Positions 18,039 through 27,374 of a DNA stretch of 64,000 nucleotides are shown piece after piece (position 1 is the stretch's first letter; every line of letters begins with the position of its first letter). The translations under genes were made by a program, and so were the position numbers. Source of the stretch: Pedobacter montanisoli (GTDB lineage: Bacteria > Bacteroidota > Bacteroidia > Sphingobacteriales > Sphingobacteriaceae); NCBI RefSeq assembly GCF_022809115.1, contig NZ_JALGBH010000001.1, forward strand, positions 1,488,001-1,552,000. Direction: 5' to 3'. The notes below the pieces were generated by a model. The model made no database searches. It saw only the letters and a list, made by a program, of their open reading frames with translations, and had not been told where the DNA came from.

Positions 18039-21000
18039 TTCTTACCCGGTTTCTTCTTTTCTGAAAAATTTCGCGAAACTTATTATAATCCACTACCATT
18101 GTGAAGCCTAAACCTGTTTCAATAATCTGGCCCTCAATCACAGCTTCGGTCTGGTTGCGCCTGTAAGCTCTTAACCTATATCTTCCATCTCTTGATAGTG
18201 CATATTCAACATTTACATTGCCCGCAATATTCGCCGCGTTTTGGTTAGAAGTATTCGATCCTTCCAGTGCAAAAGAACTGCCTACAGTAACAGTAAGCCT
18301 ATCGTCAAATAATTTTTTAGACAAGGCTACTTCTAAATCGGTTTTATGTTCTAAAGCGCCTGTAGAATAATCATCGGTAGAATTGAGGTCGAAGTTAATA
18401 TCTACTCCCTGTATAAGATCTGAAGCCAGACTATTTAACTGTGCACCTAACAATTTACTAACACTTGAACGAGCCATGGAATTTACGCTTGTTCCGCCTG
18501 CAAGACTTTGAAAAGGATTATCGGCAATGAATCTATTTAAGGCCAGTAAAGCAAAAACCTGTTTGTTAAGCTCATTCTCATCGCGATTTATGATCTGCAA
18601 CTTGGTATAAGCTAAAGTCCCCACATCAGAACTTCTTTCTTCTTCAGGTAGATCTATCTTGAAGGAAATCAGTGGTTTTAATAACTCTCCTTTTATATAT
18701 AGATACACCTGAAAAGGCATTTTGGTTTTTGCCGTTACATTTGAAGGATCATTTAAAAGATCTATTGGTGCTGCACTAACTTCATATAAAGCCGTTAAAT
18801 TAACATTGGCTTGTGTGGGCTCACCCGTCCAGATAATGGTACTTCCTTTAACCAGCTTAAAAGGTTTTTTGGATAGAGGAATAACCGATAGGCTATAAGA
18901 TCCGTCTTCTACTTCGTATTTCCCCGTCATGCTTATTTTTCCACTCGGATCAATGGTGGCATTCAAATCGGCTGTACCCCGTGCAGTAAGTATATCATCA
19001 TTTGCCGGATCAACAACTACGCTTAATTCTGCTTCGGGATCAATACTGATGTCTGCTACCAAATTCATTCCCTTGAAAGAAGATTTACTAATGCTATCAA
19101 CCTTTAGGCTTTTTTCACCATTAAATGGAGGAGCATCTTCATCAATAAACTGCACAATGCCTTCCTGGTCAATTACCGAAGGATCTGAAACGGGAAGTGC
19201 ATAAAAGAATTTGGTTCCCTTATTTATTTTCAGATTCATGTTTACATCAGGACTGTTCATGGTACCGCGTACTTTAATTGTACTTGTGAGATAAAGTGTA
19301 CCATAGATCATATTGTTATCTTGTACGGTTGAATTGATCAGTCTGAAATTATTGGTTCTGGCATCGATACCGAATTTGATATTCTTGAAATCGGCAGTAT
19401 AAATAGTTCCGTCAATAACAGCGGCCTGACCAAGAGAATCGAGCAGGTTGAAGCGATTAAAATGTATGCCTTCGGTGTCAAATTTTATTTCCTGATTAGG
19501 GACTTTAAAGAATGAATTTACGTAAGCAACCCTGAAAGAGGCATCGTTAAATTTTAATGAACCTAAAATCTGTGGTGCAGTGGGTTCTCCTTTTATATTA
19601 AACGCACCGCTTAAAGTTCCTTGGCCTTGTTTGATTTGCCCCATACTCAGGCTCTCAATCTGTTGCAGATCTATTTTAGCAATATTTACTTTTAAATCTA
19701 AACTGCTTTTAGGTGCGGTATAATAAAAACCTGATGCATTGAGTTCGTGCACACCTTTTAAACCGGCATTTATTTCAAAAGCATTTTCTGTTTCGTTGTT
19801 AACTTTTAAACTCAGATTGCCTAATTCATCTTTTAAGTATCTTAGTTTGTTTACGCTAAGGTCGGCTTCAAATTTAGGACTGCCGGTAAGCTCTTTAACA
19901 TTTACCAAACCGTTAATAGTTCCGCCAACCAAAGTGCTGTCTGTTTCGGCAAATTTTGTAAGCGTTTCTATTTTAAAGTTTTTAAACTCTACATTTATTG
20001 GCGCATTGAGCTGATCTGAAGTACTATTTATGCTTAATATTTCTTCATTTCTGCTGATATTGAAGGTATGAGCCAGGATGCCCGCTTTGCCAAATTGTAT
20101 GTAATTATCTGGCGATACGGTCCATTTTTCATAATCTAATATCAATTTATCAGGAACGAGGTTAAATTTAAAACCGTTATTAACCGCTTGCAACAGACCT
20201 GACAATGCATACTTATCTTTTCGCTGCCTATCTCTCAAGAACAAATTTATACCTAAATCGTTATTGGCTACATCGCCTAATAATTCTGTATTAAACAATT
20301 GAATGGAAGGACTTTGGATATGATTAACATTGAGCTTGTAGTTTAACTTATCGTTTTCATTCCGCGTATTAAATTTAACGGTATCTATATTAAAACTACC
20401 ATATACAATTTTAGGAAAGGAAGCATTTACCACCAGACTGTCTTTTTGGGTATCTAAAAATCCATTCAAATTAGCAGGTGCGAAAGCGGTAAGCTGTGGT
20501 ACAAAATCTTTGATAAACTTAGGGTAATACAAGTTAATGTTAAATCTTACCGACTGCGGGTCTATTTTAGTAGTTTCGCCAAATTGGTAATACTTGTTGA
20601 TTTGGTTAATAAAAGCGTTGCCCAATTTGCTTAGCTCATATTTACCTTCCACTTGCGCGGCAAGTATTTCAGATTTAACGGTAAGTTTATTGGCTGTACT
20701 TGTGCTGGTTGCGCTGATTTGTATGGTATCTAAAGCATAGTGGTGATCATCTTTTACCAATTGCAGTTTGGTGGCAAAAATATCTCCGTTCAGAAAATCC
20801 ACATCAGCTGTTTTAATGTCGGCATTGATACTTCCGGCTATCCTTAAAGGTGTTTTGCTGAAATTCAGTTTTTGCAGGTCAATTTGCTTAAGGTTAATTA
20901 CCCCTTTAACAGAAGGATATTTCGACGCCAATCCTGCATTTAAATTCAGGTTAAAATTGGCATTGCTATCGGCCATGGCGCCTTTAACACTAACATTTTG

Positions 21001-22995
21001 TTTTTTATAACTGCCTGAAAGGATAAGATTTTTGTAAGTGTACTTGTTGTAAGAAGCAGCTAATACCTGTGCTTTAAAAGTTGCATCTATTTTTTTTGGA
21101 TCAAAGTACTGGCCTCTTATCTGTGCTTTTGTAGTGATACGACCTATGGTTTGCGATTGTTTAATGAGCCTGCCAACATTAAAATTTAACAGGTCAATAT
21201 CGGCGGCATAAGTTTCATGACCTTTTCTTCCGCCAAGCTTAGCAATCAGTTTTGCATTGCCCATATCGGTGCGTATATCGAATCGGGTATTAAAATTAGA
21301 TATGCTGCCATTGAATTTACCTTTAGCATTTATAACGCCCGGTAACTCGATGTTTTTGGGTAGTGATTTTTTAGGAATAACAGCCAGCAGGTCTCTTTTG
21401 GTGAGGTTAAATTTTCTGATGTCTAAATCGAGAAAAGTTTTGTTGATATTGGGTAGTCCCTTTGCATGACCGCTGATATCGATTTCTGTATTCTTTAATC
21501 CGCTGATCTGTAATTCAGGAATAGACAGATTGCCCAAATATCCATTTACTCTACCATTTACTTTGATCTTTTCATTAACATAGTTTTTAGGAATGGCATT
21601 GCTGAAATAAGCAGCATCCTTTAATCCAATGATGGTATTCTTTAATCTGAGGTTTACCTTCACTTTTTCGGGATGCTTAGAAAAATCATCAAGCGATGAA
21701 TAATTTACCTCGGTTGTATTTTCAATGTTAGTATAAGGTGTTTTAAGGATCAAACCAGATAGTTTGATCTGTTTATCTGAGTAAATGGCATCGCCGCTAA
21801 GCCGGTCTAATTTAAATCCACTTTTGTCTGTTAAAGACCCATATTTCACATTTACTTTTGTAGCACTGGCATTGTATTGCAGGTCTGTTGCACCTAAGAA
21901 TAGTTTGCTCACATCCAAATGGCTAAAATCTATTCCTGATGAAATTGGTTTAACCGCCAGATTATCAAACTTAAAAGCATTGTTCTTAAGGTCTATCTGT
22001 TTTATCATTACCAACAGAGAAGAAGGTTGTTTATTTACAGTATCTTTTAACTTACTGAGATTATTTGAAGGAGCCGGTTTAAAAGCAAAACCTACATTTG
22101 AATGATGAAGAAAGGCTTTATCGGCTATGTATTTGCTATGCGTTAAATCAACTTTTAAATTGGTAAAACCAAGTGTATCAATTAAGCTTTTTAAGCGAGT
22201 TGCGGCTAAGTCATCATTGTAATTGATGTTAATATGGTTTAGATCAAGCGCTTCAAATTCTATGGTAGGCAATTTTCCGGTTTGTTTTTGCGTACTGTCA
22301 ACGCTGTTAACAATATGTTGTGCTAAATGTACCAACGGCTTTTGTTGCAAATAGTTTAAAGAAGTATTTTGTAACGCTAAGTTTTTGATTACATAATGTT
22401 GGTTGTCTAAATCAAAAGTCTTGATTTTTGTCTTGAGGCTTCCTAAGCCGAAACGGATATCATTACCTGCTACATCATCACGATAATGGATATTTATTTT
22501 ATTGAAACTGATCTGGTCTATTGCAAATTTTAGTGTAGAGCTGCTGTCTTTTTTTACCTTTTCTTCGGGCTTTTGCTGTTCGCTCATAAAAGCATCAACC
22601 AAAAAAGAGAAGTTAAAAGTAGTATCGGGACTAACGCGTTTTACATTGGCGGTAACGGTACTTAGCTCAAGGTCTTTGATCTCTACCTTATTGGAAAAAA
22701 TAAGCGCAAATAAATTGAGATTCACATTAAGTTTATCGGCATAAAGCAAGGTGTCTTTTTTAAGATCGGCTACATATAGTTTGTTTAGGGAAATATCATC
22801 TGGGAAAGCAATGCGCACTTTCTCTAAGCTGATTTCGGTCTTTGTTTTGTCTTTTAAATAGCTTACGATTTCATTTTTGATGATGTTCTGAACAAATGAA
22901 AAATTGATCAGTATAATAAGCAAGATTACCAAACCCAAAAGCCCGGCTATAATCCAAAGAAAAACTTTAAGACTTTTGCTGTAAAACTGCTTCAA
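18010..22995 (-). CDS. tamB: Translocation/assembly module protein TamB
   Basis: This 1661-residue AsmA-like protein bridges the periplasm and takes part in outer-membrane protein assembly or lipid transport. One N-terminal transmembrane helix (about 11-30, FLWIIAGLLGLVILLIILI) anchors it. The long middle is repetitive beta-strand sequence, expected to form a hydrophobic groove. The C-terminal TamB domain is clear from about 1300 (AELSVVVDPANDDILTARGTADLN, GSYSLSVIPLSKKPFKLVKGSTIIWTGEPTQANVNLTA) and continues to GLGFTMVVDYNKFREIFQKRRN. The next gene overlaps its 3' end and encodes the partner TamA-like barrel. The gene is divergent to cdd, so the operon promoter should lie at 22996-23142, where I see no clear TAnnTTTG box. 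Confidence 0.9.
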   Translation of the reverse strand: MKQFYSKSLKVFLWIIAGLLGLVILLIILINFSFVQNIIKNEIVSYLKDKTKTEISLEKVRIAFPDDISLNKLYVADLKKDTLLYADKLNVNLNLFALIFSNKVEIKDLELSTVTANVKRVSPDTTFNFSFLVDAFMSEQQKPEEKVKKDSSSTLKFAIDQISFNKINIHYRDDVAGNDIRFGLGSLKTKIKTFDLDNQHYVIKNLALQNTSLNYLQQKPLVHLAQHIVNSVDSTQKQTGKLPTIEFEALDLNHININYNDDLAATRLKSLIDTLGFTNLKVDLTHSKYIADKAFLHHSNVGFAFKPAPSNNLSKLKDTVNKQPSSLLVMIKQIDLKNNAFKFDNLAVKPISSGIDFSHLDVSKLFLGATDLQYNASATKVNVKYGSLTDKSGFKLDRLSGDAIYSDKQIKLSGLILKTPYTNIENTTEVNYSSLDDFSKHPEKVKVNLRLKNTIIGLKDAAYFSNAIPKNYVNEKIKVNGRVNGYLGNLSIPELQISGLKNTEIDISGHAKGLPNINKTFLDLDIRKFNLTKRDLLAVIPKKSLPKNIELPGVINAKGKFNGSISNFNTRFDIRTDMGNAKLIAKLGGRKGHETYAADIDLLNFNVGRLIKQSQTIGRITTKAQIRGQYFDPKKIDATFKAQVLAASYNKYTYKNLILSGSYKKQNVSVKGAMADSNANFNLNLNAGLASKYPSVKGVINLKQIDLQKLNFSKTPLRIAGSINADIKTADVDFLNGDIFATKLQLVKDDHHYALDTIQISATSTSTANKLTVKSEILAAQVEGKYELSKLGNAFINQINKYYQFGETTKIDPQSVRFNINLYYPKFIKDFVPQLTAFAPANLNGFLDTQKDSLVVNASFPKIVYGSFNIDTVKFNTRNENDKLNYKLNVNHIQSPSIQLFNTELLGDVANNDLGINLFLRDRQRKDKYALSGLLQAVNNGFKFNLVPDKLILDYEKWTVSPDNYIQFGKAGILAHTFNISRNEEILSINSTSDQLNAPINVEFKNFKIETLTKFAETDSTLVGGTINGLVNVKELTGSPKFEADLSVNKLRYLKDELGNLSLKVNNETENAFEINAGLKGVHELNASGFYYTAPKSSLDLKVNIAKIDLQQIESLSMGQIKQGQGTLSGAFNIKGEPTAPQILGSLKFNDASFRVAYVNSFFKVPNQEIKFDTEGIHFNRFNLLDSLGQAAVIDGTIYTADFKNIKFGIDARTNNFRLINSTVQDNNMIYGTLYLTSTIKVRGTMNSPDVNMNLKINKGTKFFYALPVSDPSVIDQEGIVQFIDEDAPPFNGEKSLKVDSISKSSFKGMNLVADISIDPEAELSVVVDPANDDILTARGTADLNATIDPSGKISMTGKYEVEDGSYSLSVIPLSKKPFKLVKGSTIIWTGEPTQANVNLTALYEVSAAPIDLLNDPSNVTAKTKMPFQVYLYIKGELLKPLISFKIDLPEEERSSDVGTLAYTKLQIINRDENELNKQVFALLALNRFIADNPFQSLAGGTSVNSMARSSVSKLLGAQLNSLASDLIQGVDINFDLNSTDDYSTGALEHKTDLEVALSKKLFDDRLTVTVGSSFALEGSNTSNQNAANIAGNVNVEYALSRDGRYRLRAYRRNQTEAVIEGQIIETGLGFTMVVDYNKFREIFQKRRNRVRNETEQKPKN

Positions 22996-23142
22996 AACGG
23001 AAGAATTAGAATTTATAAAACTGAAATCGACTTATCTAAATATTATAAACTTAAACAATAAAAGCCGATAAAAGGTTTAGAGAGGGGAATAAAAATTGAT
23101 TTTTTTCTTAAAAAACTGGAATAATGATTATGTTTAACAATT

Positions 23143-23637
23143 ATGGAAAAATTGGAGTTCACAATTAACTACGAAACCTATCATAATTTAGCAGAATTAA
23201 GTGATGAAGACAGATTGCTTTGCGAAAAAGCTGAAGCTGCTTTAAGTACATCTTATTCTCCTTATTCTAAATTTAAGGTAGGCAATGCAGTTTTATTGAA
23301 CAATGGAGAGATTGTTTTAGGAAGCAATCAGGAAAATGTAGCCTATCCTTCGGGTTTATGTGCAGAGCGGGTGGCTTTGTTTGGCATAGGTGCCAAATAT
23401 CCTGATGCAGTAATTAGCAAAATGGCTATTACAGCATATACAGATCAGTTTAAGATAGAACAACCCGTAACTTCATGCGGTGCCTGTTTGCAGGTTATGG
23501 CAGAGTTTGAACAGAAGCAAAATACCCCGATAACGGTATTGTTTTACTGTATAGGTGGAAAAATTTTAAAAGTTAAGGGTATTAAAAGCCTGTTGCCTTT
23601 CTTATTTGTAGAGAATAGGTTAAGTGTGGGCGCTTAA
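23143..23637 (+). CDS. cdd: Cytidine deaminase
   Basis: This 164-residue zinc enzyme deaminates cytidine and deoxycytidine to uridines for pyrimidine salvage. The catalytic motif is Cys73-Ala-Glu75 (GLCAERVALFGIG), where Glu is the proton shuttle. The other zinc ligands are Cys112 and Cys115 in SCGACLQVMAEF. The Cys-Cys-Cys site and short length point to the homotetrameric class. The residue before the first of the paired cysteines is Ser rather than the common Pro. SYSPYSKFKVGNAVLL (38-53) is the usual substrate-side segment. Its stop overlaps the convergent miaA stop by four bases, so the two transcripts must share or cross a termination zone. Confidence 0.93.
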   Translation: MEKLEFTINYETYHNLAELSDEDRLLCEKAEAALSTSYSPYSKFKVGNAVLLNNGEIVLGSNQENVAYPSGLCAERVALFGIGAKYPDAVISKMAITAYTDQFKIEQPVTSCGACLQVMAEFEQKQNTPITVLFYCIGGKILKVKGIKSLLPFLFVENRLSVGA

Positions 23638-24542
23638 GAAACAATAACAGTATTTAGATAAGACAAGATTTCCTGAGTTTGCTGGGGCTCAAACCATTTG
23701 ATCTCTGCGTCACGTTTAAACCAGGTAATTTGTCTTTTAGCAAAACGCCTGGTGTTTTGTTTGATTTTTTCTATAGCAGTTTTAAAATCAGTTTTACCAT
23801 CTAAATATTCAAAAACTTCGCTATAGCCAACAGTATTGAGGGCGTTGTAATTTCTGTACTTTTCTAAGCTTTTAACTTCCTCAATTAATCCTTCTTGTAC
23901 CATTAAATCTACTCTTTGGTTAATGCGGTTATAAAGGGTTTCACGTTCGGTATTCAAACCGATTTTTATCATGTTAAAAGGTCGCTGTTTTTTTTGTGAG
24001 GTTAGCATTGAACTCAGCTTTTTACCGGTAGATAAAACCACTTCCAAGCCCCTGATCATACGTTGAGGATTGCTCTGGTCTACTTTCGCAAAATACTCGG
24101 GATCTAATAAGGCTAATTTGCTTCTGATGGCTTCTATACCCTCATTTTCAAAAAGAAGATTCAGTTGTTCTCTTATGTTGAGGTCTATTTCAGGAAGATC
24201 ATCTAAACCATTGCATACCGCATTGATGTACAAACCAGAGCCACCCACCATGATAACAGTATCATGCGTTTTAAAAAGCTTTTCTATAATTTGTAGTGCT
24301 TCTACTTCAAAATCGCCTGTGCTGAACAAAGTGGTGACACTATGCGAATTGATAAAGTGATGTGGAGCAGCAGCTTGTTCTTCTGTTGAAGGTTTGGCCG
24401 TGCCAATGCTCATTTCTTTAAAAAACTGCCGTGAATCTGCAGATATGATTTCGGTATTAAATGCCTTAGCTAATTCTATGGCTAAGGCAGTTTTACCAAT
24501 GGCTGTTGGCCCAACTACAACGATAAGATTTTTTTGTGGCAT
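23634..24542 (-). CDS. miaA: tRNA dimethylallyltransferase
   Basis: This 302-residue enzyme transfers dimethylallyl to N6 of A37 in tRNAs that read UNN codons. The P-loop is GPTAIGKTALA (11-21). It is followed by the DSRQ-type motif IISADSRQFFKEMSIGTAKPS, whose Asp is catalytic, and VGGSGLYINAVCNGLDDLP in the middle. QNTRRFAKRQITWFKRDAEIKWF near the C-terminus is the conserved RRFAKRQxTWFRR family ending. The length is normal. It is convergent with cdd. Two other tRNA maturation genes, cca and tsaC, lie upstream on the same strand within 3 kb. Confidence 0.95.
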   Translation of the reverse strand: MPQKNLIVVVGPTAIGKTALAIELAKAFNTEIISADSRQFFKEMSIGTAKPSTEEQAAAPHHFINSHSVTTLFSTGDFEVEALQIIEKLFKTHDTVIMVGGSGLYINAVCNGLDDLPEIDLNIREQLNLLFENEGIEAIRSKLALLDPEYFAKVDQSNPQRMIRGLEVVLSTGKKLSSMLTSQKKQRPFNMIKIGLNTERETLYNRINQRVDLMVQEGLIEEVKSLEKYRNYNALNTVGYSEVFEYLDGKTDFKTAIEKIKQNTRRFAKRQITWFKRDAEIKWFEPQQTQEILSYLNTVIVS

Positions 24543-24583
24543 GGGCTTGTTGTAATATTTTAAAGTTGAATGAGGCAGTTTAT

Positions 24584-25237
24584 TTAATAATCATCGCGAT
24601 CTTCGCTATAATCATCATTGCCATATTCATCCTCATCGTTAGAAAATACATCGTCTTCATCACTTTCCTCTTCTTCATTTTCTTCCTGTGCATTGATACC
24701 CCGGCCACCCATTGCTTCAAGTTCATCGGTATCTTCAGGTACAAAATCCATCTCGTTCAGGAAATCAAAATCATCTGACGATGAACTGCTGGCAACACTT
24801 GCACCACCTACAGAACCGCTTTTATCCATGATTTTTGGTGCTTCGCCAACACTTTTTACGATGTAAGGGTATTCAATATTCGGATCGTTTTCCAAAATGA
24901 TCTTGATCAGTTCAACATGGAAATCGTAAGGACGTTCAAAATTATAGATATAATAAAATTTTTGATGTGGGTCTTCTATAAAGCTACTGATCTTTGCTTT
25001 TTCCATTAACACCACACCATTATCTATTTTACGCTGATTAGGCATAAGCGCAATTTCTTCGCCTTTGATCCAGTTATCTGTACTTACATAAAACGAAGAA
25101 GATTTTTCGGCGTTATAGCCCGTTGATTTATGTATCGCTCTGTGTAAATCTTCGAAAGTCTGACCAGGTTTAATATCTATTTCTCTGTTAATGTCATCAA
25201 AATCTTCAAAAGATATTCTAAATCTGTAAATTGCCAT
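24584..25237 (-). CDS. pRiA4b ORF-3-like protein with acidic tail
   Basis: This 217-residue protein has an N-terminal domain (about 1-130) resembling the plasmid pRiA4b ORF-3 / IS1096 TnpR-like family: YRFRISFEDFDDINREIDIKPGQTFEDLHRAIHKSTGY, then FYVSTDNW and the aromatic YIYNFERPYDFHVELIKI. The tail from about 145 is highly acidic, with long runs of Asp and Glu and a Ser-rich linker. The family is uncharacterised despite its mobile-element names, and nothing mobile is visible here. It stands between cca and miaA on the same strand, with gaps of 41 and 65 bases, so an RNA- or translation-linked role is possible but unproven. Confidence 0.65.
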   Translation of the reverse strand: MAIYRFRISFEDFDDINREIDIKPGQTFEDLHRAIHKSTGYNAEKSSSFYVSTDNWIKGEEIALMPNQRKIDNGVVLMEKAKISSFIEDPHQKFYYIYNFERPYDFHVELIKIILENDPNIEYPYIVKSVGEAPKIMDKSGSVGGASVASSSSSDDFDFLNEMDFVPEDTDELEAMGGRGINAQEENEEEESDEDDVFSNDEDEYGNDDYSEDRDDY

Positions 25238-25302
25238 TCTGGGTATTAAAATAAATTGCTAACGTAAAAATATAAATTATTAATGATTTTTGAGCGTTTA
25301 AA

Positions 25303-26712
25303 TTATTCTGATAGGGGATTTAAACCCATTTCTTTGCCTTTTTCAAGCATAAAATCATAGGCTTCCTGATAATTATTACTTATTTCGCCTTCTAATATGG
25401 CCTCTCTTATTGCATTCTTAAGCAGTCCCACTTCCTTGCCTGCATTTAGGCCAAAAGTTTGCATAATATCATTACCCGTAACAGGTGGCTGCCAGTTGCG
25501 TAATTGATCACGTTCTTCAACATCTTTAAGCTTTTGTTTTACCAGCTCAAAGTTATTGCGGTATTTTTTGACTTTATACTCGTTTTTGGTCGTAACATCT
25601 GCCTGGCATAATAACATAAGGCTTTCTATTTCATTTCCAGCTTCAAAAAGAAGTCTGCGCACGGCAGAGTCGGTTACTTTATCCTGCGCTAAAACAATGG
25701 GGCGGAGGTGAAGTAATACCAGCTTTTGCACAAACTTCATCTTATCATTAAGTGGTAATTTAAGATGAGCGAAGATTTGAGGTACCATTCTTGCACCTTT
25801 ATCTTCATGTCCGTGAAAAGTCCATCCATGGCCTTCTTCAAAACGCTTGGTAGCGGGTTTGGCAATATCGTGTAAGATGGCTGCCCAACGTAACCACAAA
25901 TCATCAGAAGTTTGACTGATGTTATCTAAAACCTGTAAAGTATGGTAAAAATTGTCTTTATGCGCTTTTCCGTTTCTTGTATCAACACCATATAATTTTA
26001 CCATTTGCGGAAAAATAAGATGTAGCAAACCGGTGTCAAATAAATAATTAAAACCGATAGAAGGTGTTTTGGCTAAAATAATCTTGTTCAGCTCATCGGT
26101 AATACGCTCTTTTGATACGATGTTGATGCGTTCTTTCTGCGTATGTATGGCAACCAAAGCTACCTGATCTATTTTAAAATCGAGTTGTGTTGCAAAACGT
26201 ATGGCCCGCATCATGCGTAGGGGATCATCAGAAAAAGTAACTGCGGGATCAAGTGGTGTACGGATCAGTTTATTTTCCAGATCTTCTAGTCCATTAAAAG
26301 GATCTATGACCTCCCCGTAATTACCTGGGTTAAGTGAGATCGCTAAAGCGTTGATGGTAAAATCTCTGCGCAACTGATCATCAGCTAAAGTGCCGTTTTC
26401 TACAATAGGTTTGCGTGAATTGGCTCGGTATGATTCTTTTCTGGCACCCACAAACTCAATTTCCAGTTCGTTGTATTTAAGCATGGCAGTGCCAAAATTC
26501 TTAAACACAGAAACCGTAGACCTGAGTTTTCTACCAACTTTTTCGGCAAAATCTATCCCGTTTCCCAATACCACGATATCAATATCTTTAGAAGGTCTTT
26601 TTAAGAATAGATCTCTTACAAAACCTCCTATTACGTATATCTCGGTTCCTTCCTTAGCTGCGGTTTCGGCTAATATCTTAAAAACAGGGTCTTCTAAATT
26701 AATTTTATACAA
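25303..26712 (-). CDS. cca: CCA tRNA nucleotidyltransferase / poly(A) polymerase family with HD domain
   Basis: This 469-residue class II nucleotidyltransferase most likely adds or repairs the 3' CCA of tRNAs. The active-site signature [20 protein letters not shown] (25-44) supplies the catalytic Asp pair. [10 protein letters not shown] near 114 and [17 protein letters not shown] near 162 are the conserved neck and base-selection segments. An HD-type phosphohydrolase domain follows (HDIAKP, about 285-290), as in several bacterial CCA enzymes. The single tRNA gene in the window lacks an encoded CCA, consistent with need for such an enzyme. Poly(A) polymerase activity cannot be excluded from sequence alone. 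Confidence 0.9.
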   Translation of the reverse strand: MYKINLEDPVFKILAETAAKEGTEIYVIGGFVRDLFLKRPSKDIDIVVLGNGIDFAEKVGRKLRSTVSVFKNFGTAMLKYNELEIEFVGARKESYRANSRKPIVENGTLADDQLRRDFTINALAISLNPGNYGEVIDPFNGLEDLENKLIRTPLDPAVTFSDDPLRMMRAIRFATQLDFKIDQVALVAIHTQKERINIVSKERITDELNKIILAKTPSIGFNYLFDTGLLHLIFPQMVKLYGVDTRNGKAHKDNFYHTLQVLDNISQTSDDLWLRWAAILHDIAKPATKRFEEGHGWTFHGHEDKGARMVPQIFAHLKLPLNDKMKFVQKLVLLHLRPIVLAQDKVTDSAVRRLLFEAGNEIESLMLLCQADVTTKNEYKVKKYRNNFELVKQKLKDVEERDQLRNWQPPVTGNDIMQTFGLNAGKEVGLLKNAIREAILEGEISNNYQEAYDFMLEKGKEMGLNPLSE

Positions 26713-26761
26713 GTTGATGGGTGTATTTGAGGGATTAATCCTGTATGTAAAAACGCTCCTG

Positions 26762-26769
26762 CAAAGTTA
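26762..26769 (-). promoter_or_regulatory. Putative -7 promoter box for cca
   Basis: Read on the minus strand the site is TAACTTTG, matching TAnnTTTG, 49 bases before the cca start in the short gap after tsaC. The -33 element is not clear. Confidence 0.45.
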
Positions 26770-26808
26770 ATAAAACACAGTAAAAATAAGCCTTAAAGAA
26801 AAAGTCTA

Positions 26809-27372
26809 TTATTTTCTGATGAACTCAAACTGTCCGGATGGACTCAGTTTGATAATAGTTGAAGGTTTTTTGACCGTTCTGTTTTCCTGTTCCCAGTTAA
26901 CCACATAATCTACTGCTTCCAGAATTTCATCACTGATCTCATCAAAAAAACGAGGTGTAGGCTGCCCGCTGATGTTTGCTGAAGTAGAAACGATAGGTTT
27001 TCTGAAACGTTGTAAAAGCTGTTGGCAAAACTCGTATTTCGGAATACGGATACCTATGCTGCCATCGGCATTGATTGCGCTTGGGGCAAGGTTTTTAGCA
27101 TTTGAAAAAACTACGGTTAAAGGATTTTCTGCATATTCAATAAGATCGTAGGCAACCTCAGGTATATCGTTTACATATGAAGCCAGTTTGTTGTCATTAT
27201 CTAACAAGACAATAAGGCTTTTATCTGCCGCTCTACCTTTGATTGCGTTTACCTTTGCAACAGCGGTTTCATTTGTGGCATCACAACCTAAGCCCCAAAC
27301 TGTATCGGTAGGATAAAGAATTACACCACCGTTTTTGAGTACTTCCAACGCTTTATTAATTTCTTCTCTCAT
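26809..27372 (-). CDS. tsaC: L-threonylcarbamoyladenylate synthase (TsaC/Sua5 family)
   Basis: This 187-residue enzyme makes threonylcarbamoyl-AMP from threonine, bicarbonate and ATP, the first step of t6A37 tRNA modification. I start it at the ATG at 27372, two bases after the upstream stop codon, because MREEINKALEVLKNGGVILYPTDTVWGLGCDA matches the family. An in-frame ATG at 27384 would add four residues and overlap the glycosyltransferase gene. Conserved features are YPTDTVWGLGCD, IKGRAADKSL (the KxR substrate site) and the SANISGQPTP segment near 135. There is no Sua5 C-terminal domain, so it is of the short TsaC/YwlC-like type. Confidence 0.92.
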   Translation of the reverse strand: MREEINKALEVLKNGGVILYPTDTVWGLGCDATNETAVAKVNAIKGRAADKSLIVLLDNDNKLASYVNDIPEVAYDLIEYAENPLTVVFSNAKNLAPSAINADGSIGIRIPKYEFCQQLLQRFRKPIVSTSANISGQPTPRFFDEISDEILEAVDYVVNWEQENRTVKKPSTIIKLSPSGQFEFIRK

Positions 27373-27374
27373 GA

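Noticed and set aside
24584-25237. Mobile-element protein (IS1096 TnpR label)
   Set aside because: No terminal inverted repeats, transposase or target duplication is present; the family name is historical.
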